Origin: Ischnura elegans
Taxonomy: Eukaryota; Arthropoda; Insecta; Odonata; Coenagrionidae
Length of the DNA: 64,000 bases
Direction: 5' to 3'
Assembly (NCBI RefSeq): GCF_921293095.1
Contig: NC_060254.1
Coordinates: forward strand, 4,464,001-4,528,000
In this document: positions 45,355-56,603 of the stretch, one piece after another
Layout: each line of letters starts with the position of its first letter
How positions within the stretch are numbered: position 1 is the first letter of the stretch
The notes under the pieces: model-generated
What the model saw: the letters and a program-made list of their open reading frames with translations, nothing else
The model's database searches: none
What the model was told of the DNA's origin: nothing
Position numbers and translations under genes: made by a program

Positions 45355-47917
45355 TAGAGCGTTCCACATTTAGTTGACAGTATGGGCTCTTATGGAGAAT
45401 CGTTTCCCATGTTAATCTCCATAAGGCCGGGAGCGCGGTGTTGTCAATAACAGCACGAAAATTAATGCTGCGCTACACACTGATTAAAAATTGCATTCCT
45501 ATGTAGGAATAGATGCTGCATTCATTAGTGCCAACAGTTTTTCGATAAAAATTATAGCAAAAGCTATAAAAAATATTTCCTTAAATTTCCGTCAGAAACG
45601 TGTATTTTTTTACTTAATCTTCTTCTCACAATTGCTGCCTGACCATTGTCTGTATTGAATTGAATCTTCTGCACATAATTTTTCATACTATTTTCTCTTT
45701 GACGGTTTTCACCAATTTTACAATGATTGAGTTAAAATGTTGTTATGCCGACGTAACAACCTTTAGGACAAGAAAATTTTGATTTTTGCAAGGTAAAAAG
45801 TAGTCGCTTACTAACTTACGTTTCTTACGTCGTAGGTCCCTATATGCTGCGTATCAAATGTAAATAAAATTACAAAGTTATTTTTGGTGAAAAAATCATT
45901 AACTCACATCAAATCTGAAGCGAGTTACAAGGTTTTGATCTTGAGAAAAAATATTACGGCGCCGCTGGGCCGGGCTTCTCGCTTTTTCTTGCGCGCAGAG
46001 GGAAAATTCTCGGGCGGAAAAGGAGTTTTTTGTCAATGCATACTATGAAATGTATTTATCTATTCGTTTCATATCCTAAACAGAGAATACTCATACGTCG
46101 TAACAGCAGTGTTTTTATATGAATACATTGATACACGAAAGTAAGCAAGCGGCTTGGAAATAAGACGCTTTCGCCTTGGGTGCTTCGGTCCCATCGCGGA
46201 AACCAAGAAAGAGAATATCTCATAATCTGTGCGAAACACTACCCCATCCAGTGCACGCCTTTTACAAAAGGGGGCTTGGGTTTTTTCTGAGTTCCTTCCA
46301 TAGGGTACCATAAAACTTGCACCAGAATCGACCCTAGCCGAAGGGGCCGTTCGAAGAATTTACGTAGGCGTTCAGTTTGCCGTTGCATTTTTTTGGAGTG
46401 AACAAGTGTTGTGTGGTCTGCTGAATTTGAGAATTGTGAAGTGTGTTTTACACTTATCTCTGCTGTATCACGCCCAATCAATATGTCCGATACAAAGAAG
46501 AGGAGAAAAGGTGAGAAGCTCATAAGCCGCGAAAGACAGTTGGTGCTCAAAGTCTTCTCGTACTTCAGGAAATCTCTAAGCATTAGTGAGGTCTGCCGAG
46601 AAACTTCAAAGGCTACCGGGTGCTCGGAGTCTACTGTTTACAGAGTGAAAAAGGAAAGCTCCCGTGGTCCATTGGTAACTCCTTCAAAAACTAAAGAAAT
46701 TAGACTGCCTTAGAAAAATTCGAGAGCAGTGATTTTCGACGATTTTGTGAGATAGGGAATTACAAGGAAAGTCCATGAATCCTTCGTGAAAAATATTCCT
46801 CCGACTTCAAAATCCATCTTAAACTCGGTATATATGGATAGAATTCTCCCAGATTACAAAAGGACAACACTATATCGTTTTCTTTTGGACATAGACTTCG
46901 TGTACGAACGCAGGGGGAAAAGAATCATCTTTATCGAAAGGGATGATATTATTCATTGTTGGCACAATTAATTATTTAAGGCAGCTAAAAAAAATATCGT
47001 CGCGATCACAGGACGAGTGCATTCACAGGCGAGAGTTGGATTAATGTTGGACAAATAGTGAACATTAGTTTGCGAAACGAACAATTAGAAAATCCGCGTC
47101 AAGCTTTCCTTGTTGGACTAAATACTGGGCTTGGCCCCCACTTCCCGAGGCCGATTTGCAATTATACACGCAGGAACGGAAAATGGGTTCATAGAAGGAG
47201 CATCGCATGTGTTTCTGTACAAAAAGAACTCAATGGATGAGCATGAAGAAGTGGGTGGCGAGTGTTACGAGAGATGGTTTGAGCACTCACTTCTTGCAAA
47301 CTTACCCGAAGGATCAATTATAGTGGTAGATAATGCCTCTTATTACTCAAGGAAATTGGAATCCTTGCCTAATACAAGGCGGAGGAAAAAGAACATTAAG
47401 GAAATTAGCTTTGAAGATGTCAGCTTGAAAAGAAATCTTTAATTTACAATAAACCAAGTACGGCAAAAATTTTGAAAAATTAAAGACTGATGATGTTTTA
47501 TACAACATCACCTTTCATGTAATACTAGCCAGAGCCAAAAAATATTGCATAATATGGGAGGAATAGAAATTTTGTCTCATTCAGAAGTGGCGATAATTTT
47601 TATTATCCTTCAATTTATTGTTATTTTGTATATTACAAATTATTCATTATTAAGCTTGTGAATTGAATAAGTACATACATAAAATAACAAAAGACTTTTC
47701 CTTCTATATTGCAGCAAAGGTATTGCAATTTACGCTGAAAAATTCCTTAATTTACGCCGTCATTCGTGCGATCCCTAACTCCTTTTTGAACTAAACCATT
47801 TTGGCACCATATTATGTGTGGTTGCATACGCTGTTAGGATGCCTGCCGGCGGAGCGGAAGCTTGGCAACACTGTTATCCATAAGGCCCGTACTGTCAACT
47901 AAATGTGGAACGCTCTA
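45355..47917 (+). mobile_element. Element W, mariner-like (IS630-Tc1 superfamily), decayed
   Basis: Terminal inverted repeats of about 32 bp with one mismatch begin TAGAGCGTTCCACATTTAGT on both ends, next to TA (45353-45354, 47918-47919). The 2.56-kb element holds a broken DDE_3-type transposase on the same strand. It sits inside X. Confidence 0.85.
46483..47442 (+). pseudogene. Mariner-like DDE_3 transposase, broken
   Basis: The natural start is the ATG at 46483 (MSDTKKRRKGEKLISRERQL). A helix-turn-helix follows (ISEVCRETSKATGCSESTVY). In-frame TAG at 46711 and 46753 and TAA at 46969 interrupt it. A frame change near 47.0 kb is needed to read TGESWINVGQIV, where the first catalytic Asp (normally before ETW) is Gly, and a return to the first frame gives HAGTENGFIEGASHVF and IIVVDNASYYS (second Asp encoded at 47329). 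The C-terminus with the third acidic residue is missing. It is non-functional and the inactivating changes are multiple. Confidence 0.8.
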
Positions 47918-48069
47918 TACGAGGATATCGCGTTTCGCCAAAAATCACCATCGTATTTTTCCATCTATTTCCTTGCTTAAAATACGTCATGTGTGGTCTC
48001 GTTTTTTTTTAACGTGCAAATTACTAACATTTCAATCTAATAAAAGCATAATAGCAATTACTGAATATC

Positions 48070-48430
48070 ATTGTTAGATACCTTTTGGGCTAATAGGTGA
48101 TTCATGCAGCAGTTGACCTCCATAAACTGGGAACTTTAGGCTGAAAAAGGTCAGTTGGTGAGAAGAGGGGGGAGCGCGAAACACGTTTCTATTGTTCTCG
48201 TGTAACTCGATATTTTTTTCGAAGCTAAAGTCTTCGTAATAAGATCCCTGCGCGAGCTGGGACCTGTTTTTATTTTGAAGAAGAGAAAAGCGTCAGAAGG
48301 GGGGAGGCGAATGGTGAATGGAGGGGGATAAAGGTTCTTGGGAAATGCGCTAATGTTACTTTCCCACGGCACTGAGCTTCTCCCAATGGTAGTTCCATCT
48401 CTTGGAGAGGATTCCAACTACGTGCTTGTC
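48070..48430. repeat. V-related repeat fragment
   Basis: It matches 57190-57575 in opposite orientation (TTTTGGGCTAATAGGTGATT, GAGCGCGAAACACGTTTCTA), and more distantly 52380-52500 of V3 and 26400-26500 of V1. Confidence 0.65.
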
Positions 48431-48852
48431 GTTATTAGCCATAAATGACACATTGTATTTATTTCGTCTCATTTTCGTCAAACGATGGATGCGGGAAAAT
48501 TCTGCGTCGGAACCGCGATCTTCAAACGATCAATGCGAGAAACGATACTTCGGGGAACGATAGATGCGGTAAAAAATTAAATTGTCTATAAGGAACTTTA
48601 TTTGGGACCAGAAACGGCGAACGATCAATGCGGGAACGATAGATCGAGGTTCCACCGTATAACTTTCTTTTGAAAGCGGCAGTGTAATGACTTCTTTTCT
48701 CTGCTGTTGTAATACTCTGAAACCAAAACTGAATCGATCTCTCTAATCAGAGGCAAATCATGTTCCCTTCTTACCGTTGCTCTGGGAAAAATGGAACGAC
48801 TATGTAGCATAATTAATCGTAGAGGGCGTAACTTGGTGGAAATCCATAATAT

Positions 48853-48904
48853 CACGAATACAAGGATCAAGGAAATAGCAAAGTTCTTGATCCTTGTATT
48901 CGTG
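48853..48904. repeat. 18-bp stem hairpin
   Basis: CACGAATACAAGGATCAA and its exact complement are separated by 16 bp. Confidence 0.85.
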
Positions 48905-49839
48905 AGACTATGTAGCAGTTTATATCGCGACGGCATTGAGGCTTTAACGACACAAACAAACAGCATTACCTTAGATAGCACAAAGCGGAGGAACTGGATC
49001 ACCACCGACAGTAAATAACTCCACACAAACTTTCCGGTTGCGACGTAAAACTGGCAAGTTCCAGGTCGACGCATGCGGCAATCGTGTAATGCTGTGTTGC
49101 CATAAGCGGAAATCTTCTCTCGTTTTCAGGGCCGCAATGCGCGAGAATTAGTAACGTCACGCCGAAAGCTCGCTGTCACCCGGTTCAAACGCAGGGAGCG
49201 TAGTGTCCACAGCGCATGGCAGGTTGTCAAGGCTAGCGGTCTTCCAGTCATAGGATTGAGGGTGTTGAATAAACGTTCAAATTTTTCGACACAATGGCCA
49301 TCTAGATTTAGTTTCGAAAGTGGTCGCTGCAGCCAGTGGGAAGGCTAATTGGGTGGAAGGGGGACTAAGCAGTGACCGAGGGAGGGGAAACCAAGCCATT
49401 TGAGGAAAGTAAACAAGCTGATGAGAAGTGGTGTCATATTTCAGGAGGGGGAGAGAAAAGGCCTGCGCTGGGGAAAGATGTTTTTTTCTTCAGGCAACAT
49501 TCGTTCCCACGCTTTTCTGACCCACGCGACCGCATGCGACGAAGCTCGCCACAATGAATAGAAGTGTGCTAGCCACGAACGAAGATGAAAATTTCTGGGA
49601 AGGTATTATTGTCAAGATTGAGAGATTTTTAAGGTTTTATGACGAAATTCACGGCTATTTCCCGGTTTTTTCACGGTAGAGGAAATTCACGGCTAATTCA
49701 CGGTTTTAAGGTTTTCACGGTTGAGTGGGAACCCTGGTAATAATACATATTTTATCAGGTTATGGAAGCCCAGGAACCCTTTGGTCAACATTGGAAATTC
49801 TGAATTGGAAATTGTATCAGAAATTGAAGGCTGATGATG

Positions 49840-50095
49840 AATCATGACTACTCATATAGAAACTAGGTCCCTGTGACGTCACGTGGAGTGGCATCATATG
49901 GGCGCCAATCTGGCCTTTTTCAAATGAGGTTAAAATTGACAATTGCCATTCGTCAAAACTGGGATTTCTAAAACCAAATACTTTGTATATTACGAATACA
50001 CTAATGGTGGGTAACGAATCGCAATCAATGCCTTTTGTTTTCTTTGACAAAGGAAACTACCCTATTTCATGATATACCGATAAAAATGTCTTTCA
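49840..50095 (-). repeat. Interspersed repeat Z, copy 1
   Basis: On the minus strand it matches 58750-58794 joined to 60946-61135, including GGGTAGTTTCCT, GATTCGTTACCCAC, GGTTTTAGAAATCCCAG and CCACGTGACGTCAC. It is uninterrupted, and so serves as the empty site for the hAT element at 58795. Confidence 0.75.
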
Positions 50096-50099
50096 TTGT

Positions 50100-51350
50100 G
50101 TAGAAACATTTTTATTGACAATAAGAGACCCATAAGCGTGCACGGTGACGTGAAACTGTCGTTAGGGAGTGCAAAATCCACCTCAACGCAACTGAAGCAT
50201 TTGAGGGTGGAACACAAGTCAGTATGTGATGAGAAAGTGACAAAATTCAGGGGAAACTTATGTGAGGAATATCAAAATTAAGTCAAAGGTTTCTTTCAAA
50301 AGTTTCTGAAGATTGAACCTATTTTCATTTCCAAACGCAAGCATAACGGTTTACGTCCTGAGCGTGTAAAAATTTTATCATTTTTAAAAATGATCTGAAA
50401 GCTTATAAAAATGATTTTTTATCGGTAAAAATATTTAAATGTGTATGTAAATCTAAATAGCATTCCTTTGATTGTATGTACCCAGAAGAAACTTGAATAA
50501 CTACTTCGTTTCATAGCAGACAATTGAAAATGCATTTGGATCCGAAAATATCCCGAGATCCGGGTCCTAAAAAAATCCTGGATTTCGCCAGCCTCAGAAT
50601 CATGCGTGGCACATGAATGACAGTTGTTTATTTTCCTTCTTGAAAAATGATTAACCTACTTTTTCATTCATTGAGCTCCAACAATCATGAAGATGAATTC
50701 TCCTGACGTTGACATACACTCATTTTGCAGCAGTAAGAATCAGCATTTTCTTTAAAATACTGTTCTTCAGATGCCGTTTCTGCAAGTGAAAGCACTCTTT
50801 TCCAATCAAGGGTTCATATATTTTTTTGAAAATCCACGAGCGAAATAGCCAGTTGTTTCAAGTGCAGACAGTGCTAGTTTTTCCCAAATTACTCCCATTC
50901 TCCACACTTATAAGATTAGCTGCGACTACTAACACTAAATTAAACAGTTCAAATTCACAATCGGTTACTATTTACAGTAACTTGCCGTTGTGGGATAACT
51001 CCTTTCGGAGGATTTGATTATTACCAATAAGTTCATGTCCGTGGTCATGAAAATGATACGGAATTTGCGACAGGTGCTCATTGAAAAATATCGAGGTGCA
51101 AAATACTGATGTTCTAGTTTTATTGTAAAAATATTGTGCCATTTTTCTTCCATTTACAGGTAGTCTCATCCAGATTACTTTCACAACTTCTACCTTCACA
51201 ATTTACAGAGGAAGAACTTTTTCAAATGTTCTGAATCTTTTTTAATAACTTTTAATCATACATGTTATGAATTTGAACGGGTTATTCTAATCACTTGTCC
51301 CTTTACACAACAATTCATCATTTCCACTGATGCCAACGTACGTTCCGAAC
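50100..51350. other. Intron sequence, nothing recognised
   Basis: No domain in the short open frames and no repeat ends. Confidence 0.45.
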
Positions 51351-51356
51351 AAAATA

Positions 51357-53286
51357 CCGTATAAACGCGTGTAAGAGGCGCACCTTTTTTCCCAGACATT
51401 GCAGCCAAAAATGGGGGTGCGCCTCTTACACAAACTTCTTATCTTCCCCCCCTCCCCTTCCCCGGTCCCAAGTCCAAGGGGAACTGAGTGGCCTTGGTTT
51501 TTAGCATGAGTCAGTCATCCGAAACCCTGGGTCAAAAACAAGCAGCAGGTAGGGGAGTTTCTCCCATAGTGACGTATTTTTAAAATGCTCCTGTTTGAAT
51601 TTCTAGTAAGCATCGCGCCGTCATGTCGGTATCCCAGAGGTGAACATTGAAAAGATCGCGCGGGGTGATTCGCTCCGGAGCGCACGCTAAATTTACTGCC
51701 ACGAGTGGGCATACCGCGGCATTTATACTGCATATAGTAATCGCTTATCAAACGTAGAGAAACGCGTAGTTTTGAAGGACATACCTGGTTAATAGTCAAC
51801 ATCTGTCTTGCCGAGAAATTTCCATTGCGCTGAGCACCTGATTTTTCAAAAATTATCTTCAGACGCTAATATGAGGATTTTTGCAACTGAAAATTATATT
51901 GGTGTCAAAACCTGCGGTTTAAAAAATTCGAACGAGTGTGTTCATTGTTGGATTAGCGCTGAAGGAGAGGTCGAGGGGAAGGAGCGCGCACCCTCCCCTC
52001 CATATTTCAAGCTACGAGGCTACGAGCGAAGGAGCAAGGGAAGAACACGTTCGATCTTGCATGTGACGTCGTTGCCTTTAAAGCGAAGAGGCGAAGGCGC
52101 AGTAATGTGATATACGCAGTTTGCGTTGCCTGAAGTTTCCAGTCCGTCTCGTCTCGTTTGAATGCGCTTATGCTACGCTTGTTTCTTCCGAAATTGTGCT
52201 GTTAGGACTAAGTTGAATATTAGTAGCCTTGTTTTAGCTATAAATCTTTGTGTCAATCAATTAGAGCTCAAAAAACTTAAATGCTGTCAGATATACGTCG
52301 CGTTAGGTCTAATTCTTTTTAGAACCTCGTGCGTGTCATACAATTGCTGAAAGATATCGAGATATATTTTCGAGCTCAGTTGGTGACTCACCTAGCATTT
52401 GACCTCCAGAAACTCGGAGAATTGAACCTGGTAGACCGAAAAAGGTCAGTTGGTGAGATGGGGTAGGGATGAAATGCGTTTCCATTGACTGTAACTTGAT
52501 AATTTCCTATTTTCCTGTGGAGTTCAGGAAAGGAAAAAAGTCCCCTTGCACACACACCGATTTTGGATGGCCGGTAAAAAATATCGGCCGATATTTTACC
52601 GGCGAAGCGATGCTTGCACACACGCCGGATTTTAACCGGTCAAACGATAAGTTGCTATGTTTTTGAGCCGGCGACGGCGATCCACAGTGACAATGGCCGG
52701 CAGCTAACCGGCATTTAGCCGGTGCCGGCGCGTGTTCGGTACGTGTGCAAGCTCCAATGCTCTCCCATTGTTCACTATTGGAATGTGGACGGCCGATATT
52801 TTACCGGCCGTCCAAAATCGGTCTGTGTGCAAGGGGCCTTAAATATATGAGGTGGTTATTATCCTAAGGTGCTGAGATTGCCCCGATTGTTGTCCAATCT
52901 CTTGGGAATGTTCATGCTATCTGCCTGTCGCGTTTTGCCTTAAAATTTTCCACGGCTGCAATTCTATTGCAATACTCCTGTGAGAGCTTTTAAACAAAAT
53001 TGTTTATGAGTAGGACAAGCAACGTAGAGCGATGGCGTATGCGAAGAGAGGATCGGAACTTTTTCTACTCCCTCTTATGCCGCTATTACCGCCGCAGTTA
53101 TCAAAATTTCCTCTTTCAAACAGTACTGAAAGAGGAAATTTCGATAACTGTCGAAATTCCAGGCATACGTCTGCAACACCGCACGATAGGATAAAAAAAT
53201 GCCGCAATTTTTTTCTTTATAGCTTTGATCCTCAAAATAGGGGTGCGCCTCTTACACGTGTGCGCCTCTTACACACGCTTATAAGG
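51357..53286. mobile_element. Element V3, TA-flanked DNA transposon
   Basis: Ends are CCGTATAAACGCGTGTAAGA and GTGCGCCTCTTACACACGCT followed by TATAAGG, with TA on both sides. The left end contains a second inverted GCGCACC...GGTGCGC pair at about 51370-51432. It matches V1 in inverse orientation over most of its length and lacks MITE P and the piggyBac insertion, so it shows both empty sites. No transposase recognised. Confidence 0.75.
52541..52838. mobile_element. 300-bp MITE with CCCCTTGCACACA ends, inserted in V3
   Basis: Inverted ends of about 37 bp (CCCCTTGCACACACACCGAT left, CCCCTTGCACACAGACCGAT right) with a GC-rich interior full of CCGGC/GCCGG. V1 and V2 lack it at this position. 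The target duplication is unclear, with TAA only on the right. Confidence 0.75.
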
Positions 53287-53289
53287 TAA

Positions 53290-53965
53290 TATCATGAGTT
53301 GCAGTGTTTACAAATAGGTAACAGATTTATTCACCATTAATGTCATTCATCCAGAATGCATTCTGTCCCAAGCATTTGTAAGTTGCCGTGACTCTCTCAT
53401 CATTGTCATCATCCATCAGAGAAGGATAGGAAGAGTTGCACAGAAAATAAGTCGGGAAATTTCGGGAAAACTAACGCTTTATTCTCACTTCATTAACAGA
53501 CCCACGTCGACTGAATGCTGTGCCATTGTCTCCCTCTCGTCAGTGTCGTAGACATTTATTTCAATCATTTTACATCCATGCTACATGAACTCAATCACTG
53601 AATCATGAAAGAAGACATCTTGGAAAGAAAAATAACATAATGAATAAAATCAAAGGACCCAAAATAAAAAGAAAGACAAGCCATTAACAACTACTTGACT
53701 CCATTTCAACATAGTGTGCGGCAATTCGCTGCTAGTTCTTCTGAGGTATGACAGATAGCATCCAGTACGCACTAGTTTTTTTATACGTACACCATTTAGC
53801 AAATTTTTCATTCACTGATGAATCTTGTTTTTGCTAATTTTTTCTGTTATCCGGCCTTAAGACTCCCTGACATCCCTTATGTTCGATTCAAGTCAAGTTC
53901 ATTTCAAATCCCTTGAAAATGCATCATAGATTGTCATCATGATGATGACAATAAACAATGGCTAC
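53290..53965. other. Intron sequence next to exon A, nothing recognised
   Basis: No gene or repeat boundary recognised apart from ATCATGATGATG-type simple sequence close to the exon A donor. Confidence 0.45.
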
Positions 53966-53969
53966 TCAC

Positions 53970-54172
53970 CCTGCTCCCTTAGCGTAAGCACCTGGCAGAG
54001 AATGACAAATGTTTTCGAATGCGCAGGACCAGACTCAGCCACCAGTTGGTACTCTGGTTCTTTGAGGTTCTGTTGCGCACACAGCTCTGCCAGCGCACCA
54101 ACAGAATTCTCCGTCACCTGCTCAGCATACGGGGAGACAGCCACAGACGCAGCGTCATCCTTATCAAGTGTC
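53970..54172 (-). CDS. Exon A: first half of dsRNA-binding domain
   Basis: This 203-bp internal exon begins after a TTGCAG acceptor, finishes a split codon, and encodes 67 residues plus the first base of the next codon before a GTGAGT donor. The peptide begins TLDKDDAASV. The domain starts at NSVGALAELC and continues through EPEYQLVAESGPAH (helix 1 and strand 1) to the strand FVILCQV, which is the N-terminal two thirds of a type-A dsRNA-binding motif. The PEY..ESGPAH pattern is typical of the second dsRNA-binding domain of TARBP2/Loquacious-class proteins. Because the exon starts in mid-codon and has no initiator methionine, at least one upstream exon must exist; none was recognised in 54.2-64 kb. 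A plus-strand open frame over the same bases is antisense noise. Confidence 0.88.
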
Positions 54173-54369
54173 CTGCAACACATGCACACCCATCACCACA
54201 AAGAACATATCAAAACAGTAATTCACTCCAGCTTGTGGAACTTTTCAATCACGACAGTTCAATGATACGATATGATGACTCTTCTTTCTTGCTTGACAAC
54301 AAATTGCTTTCCACAACCCTTGCAGAACAATCAGACAAAACCTTCCTGCAAAACCTACCTCAAAAACTA

Positions 54370-54726
54370 CGCATATATGGTTTAAGCGAATTAGGCTGGG
54401 AACCGCTTGAGACTTGGAGGCTGCACGCACTAGGCTTAGTTTGCTTGAACAATTGAGAATGGATATCTTTAAGAGTGACACAGAGAACATAATATTAGAG
54501 CCACACTATATTTCTAGGTCCGATAGAAGCGATAAATTAAGAGAGATGTTTTGCCGAATGGATAGATATGGGAATTCGTTTTTTCCCCGAACCATAAAGT
54601 ACTTCAATAAATGCTAGTTCCATCTTCGTTAGAGCACTTCATTTTTTATGTGTATATGGCTGGTGTCCTAACACCCCCTGCCACACGTCTTTCAGGCGGC
54701 TTGCAGGGTATTATGTAGATGTAGAA
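54370..54726 (+). pseudogene. LINE ORF2 C-terminus and 3' end
   Basis: Read across one frameshift near 54.41 kb, it encodes LSELGWEPLETWRLHA, then RLSLLEQLRMDIFKSDTENI, then DRYGNSFFPRTIKYFNK and a stop: the usual last residues of Jockey/CR1-type reverse transcriptases. A 3' untranslated region ending GGTATTATGTAGATGTAG follows, which also occurs alone at 40170-40283. Everything upstream is missing, so it is a 5'-truncated dead copy just upstream of exon A. Confidence 0.72.
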
Positions 54727-54816
54727 GTATCCTGGGAGTAGCCACGGAGATAACTTTACAGGAGTCACTTGCAAAGCACAAATTGTACGAAAAATTCACA
54801 GAGAAAAAAATCATTT

Positions 54817-54888
54817 GCCTTGACCGGGATTTGAACCTGGATGCCCCAATCTCTGGTCAAATGCTTTAGCCAACTAAGCCACCGAGGC
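54817..54888 (-). repeat. tRNA-derived SINE head
   Basis: The 72-base minus-strand segment starts GCCTCGGTGGCTTAGTTGGC (A box) and has the B box GGTTCAAATCC and the closing GGTCAAGGC. The acceptor stem pairs with one mismatch, but the anticodon stem is almost all wobble pairs and position 33 is C. It is tRNA-derived, not a functional tRNA. A degraded copy lies at 55550-55612 on the plus strand. Confidence 0.65.
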
Positions 54889-54981
54889 ATCATCCCTCCC
54901 ACTGGATATTTGCGGACACTACCGCACAAGGTGTGGACACTACCACCTTGTCCAGTTATGTCCACAAATATCCATAGGGAT

Positions 54982-55535
54982 TAGGGATGTGTGAGTACTC
55001 GAAAATTCGAGTCGAGTAGTTGGTACTTAACTCAAGTGATTCGAGTGGCATTACGAATGTTGAGTCGAGTCGAGTAGTTTCGGTTACAGTGTTGTCGATG
55101 CCAGTAAGTTCAAAAATCTGCCGACAGGAAGCGCTATCATGAAGCATTATCACAATGGTGCAAATGCTTTTACTCAGGGCTGTTTCTGGCAGTTCGGCTA
55201 CATATACATATAAATATTAATTAAATTCACCACATATTACCATAGGTTAATTCATTCCCATAGTGCTTATGGAACTTTTCAAGACTCTTTAATTTTCATT
55301 CATTTCCTAATACAGACGCAATTACCATCAACATTCCTCATAATCTTTCACTTTTTACATCAAGCTAAGCATTCAGGACAGAAAATTCACAAAGGGATTT
55401 GAAAATTAGAATATGTTGTCGCATATATATTATCATATTGCCAGATCCAGAGATGACCAAACTCGACTCGACTCGATACTCCTGAGTAGTTTTCAACTCG
55501 AGTCGAGATCAACAAGCACTCCTTGCACATCGCTA
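54982..55535. mobile_element. hAT MITE with TAGGGATGTG ends
   Basis: TAGGGATGTGTGAG at the left and CTTGCACATCGCTA at the right are inverted ends. They are bordered by ATAGGGAT (54974-54981) and ATAGGGAC (55536-55543), an 8-bp duplication with one change, as hAT elements make. The interior is rich in CGAGTCGAGT repeats and non-coding. Confidence 0.7.
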
Positions 55536-55650
55536 ATAGGGACGAATGATGCCTCGGTAGCTTTACAGGCTAAAGTGCTCAAACGGAAATAGGGGGGGGA
55601 TCCAGGTTTGTCTGTGGATTTCTCCCACTACACATATTTCCCACCCTTAA

Positions 55651-56603
55651 GGGTGCCTTCATAGCTCGGCGTTGCATACTTGGGGGCAGAGCTAACTCAT
55701 CGCAGCAAGTTGGAGCCCATCACAGTTCTGCGTTGCGAAAACAAATGAAAGGCAAAATGCATTGGCTCCTAAAAATCGGCATGGGAGCATATCATCTTAT
55801 GATTTCGAGCAAAACACACTATACATATGTTGTTTTGTGTATTTTTATGCAATTTCATTTCTTAAAATATTCTTCGCAACTATAAATAGCATTTGAAGTT
55901 AATATGGCGACCATAATGTCAATAATCATGCATGTAATGATGGCCCTTGCCTATGCATTATTATGATCTTTAAATTTTATTTCCCAACTTGCAATATTCG
56001 AAAAATAGCTATTTACATACACTCAGTGAACATGAGTAACTTGGAATGTTATCAGGAATATTTATTAATGATAACTGTTGTTCAAATAGATTCCCCTAGT
56101 CATGTTATCTAAATAGCTCTAACTGAGTAGATCATGGGGGCACAATTATTAGATATCAATTGGAATTTAAACGACCGTAGTCACCAACAAGGAGCTCTCA
56201 AGCCGTATTTAGCTTGTGATACAATTGACGGGTATGATTTATGCTAATCTACGCTCCTCAGTGATTGTAATATAATTTAGGGTTAACATTTATCCTATGT
56301 TTAGGAAAGATACGAAATATCTATGCTTAACACTTCAAAATAATAGTAAATAATGAAATAAACAGCATTTGTCACTCCCATTGGAGCTAATCTTGCATAT
56401 TTGTATACCTAAGCTTCCCATAGACAAACACCAATTCGAAATCGCCGGCGTACTGCCGCCTTCACGCAGAGAAAATCCGACAGGTTCAGTTTTTCTGCGA
56501 CGATGCAGCGAGCTGGAGACGTGACGTCATCAATTCTCAAAGACAGGCTCTGATGGGCTCGCTAGCTGCGGCGTCAACGCAACGCCGAACTGTGAAGGCA
56601 CCC
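55651..56603. mobile_element. PIF/Harbinger-type MITE
   Basis: GGGTGCCTTCATAGCTCGGC and the inverse GGGTGCCTTCACAGTTCGGC, bordered by TAA on both sides (55648-55650, 56604-56606). A 3-bp TAA duplication is the PIF/Harbinger signature. 953 bp, no transposase. Confidence 0.75.

Larger units (their letters stand above)
43626..49736. mobile_element. Element X with CAGGGTTCCCACTC ends
   Basis: A 14-bp perfect inverted repeat, CAGGGTTCCCACTC at 43626-43639 and GAGTGGGAACCCTG at 49723-49736. The hexamer GTAATA lies directly outside each end. TTCACGG-type motifs are repeated many times beside both ends, as in hAT-type subterminal regions, although hAT duplications are 8 bp. The interior holds a Tigger N-terminal remnant and the mariner-like element W. 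The superfamily is unresolved and no own transposase was recognised. Confidence 0.65.
7891..54172 (-). other. Host gene span: dsRNA-binding protein (Loquacious/TARBP2/PRKRA/R2D2-like), five 3' exons
   Basis: Five minus-strand exons join without a frame break: A ends one base into a codon and B supplies the other two; B ends in phase 0 and C begins in phase 0; C to D is phase 0; D ends one base into a codon and E completes it. Every junction has an AG acceptor and a GT donor. The encoded protein has a canonical dsRNA-binding domain (exons A-B), a linker (C), and a second dsRNA-binding-like fold (D-E) before the stop. In animals this layout is typical of Dicer cofactors in the siRNA/miRNA pathway. 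Which member it is cannot be decided here: the C-terminal half is divergent, which leaves an R2D2-type or divergent Loquacious protein equally possible. The 5' exons are outside the window. No promoter or poly(A) site was identified. Confidence 0.8.

Noticed and set aside
54019-54456. 145-codon plus-strand open frame
   Set aside because: Its first part is antisense to exon A of the minus-strand gene, and only its last residues belong to the LINE fragment at 54370-54726.
54817-54888. Functional tRNA gene
   Set aside because: The anticodon stem is nearly all wobble pairs, base 33 is C and the acceptor stem has a mismatch, so it is a SINE head.
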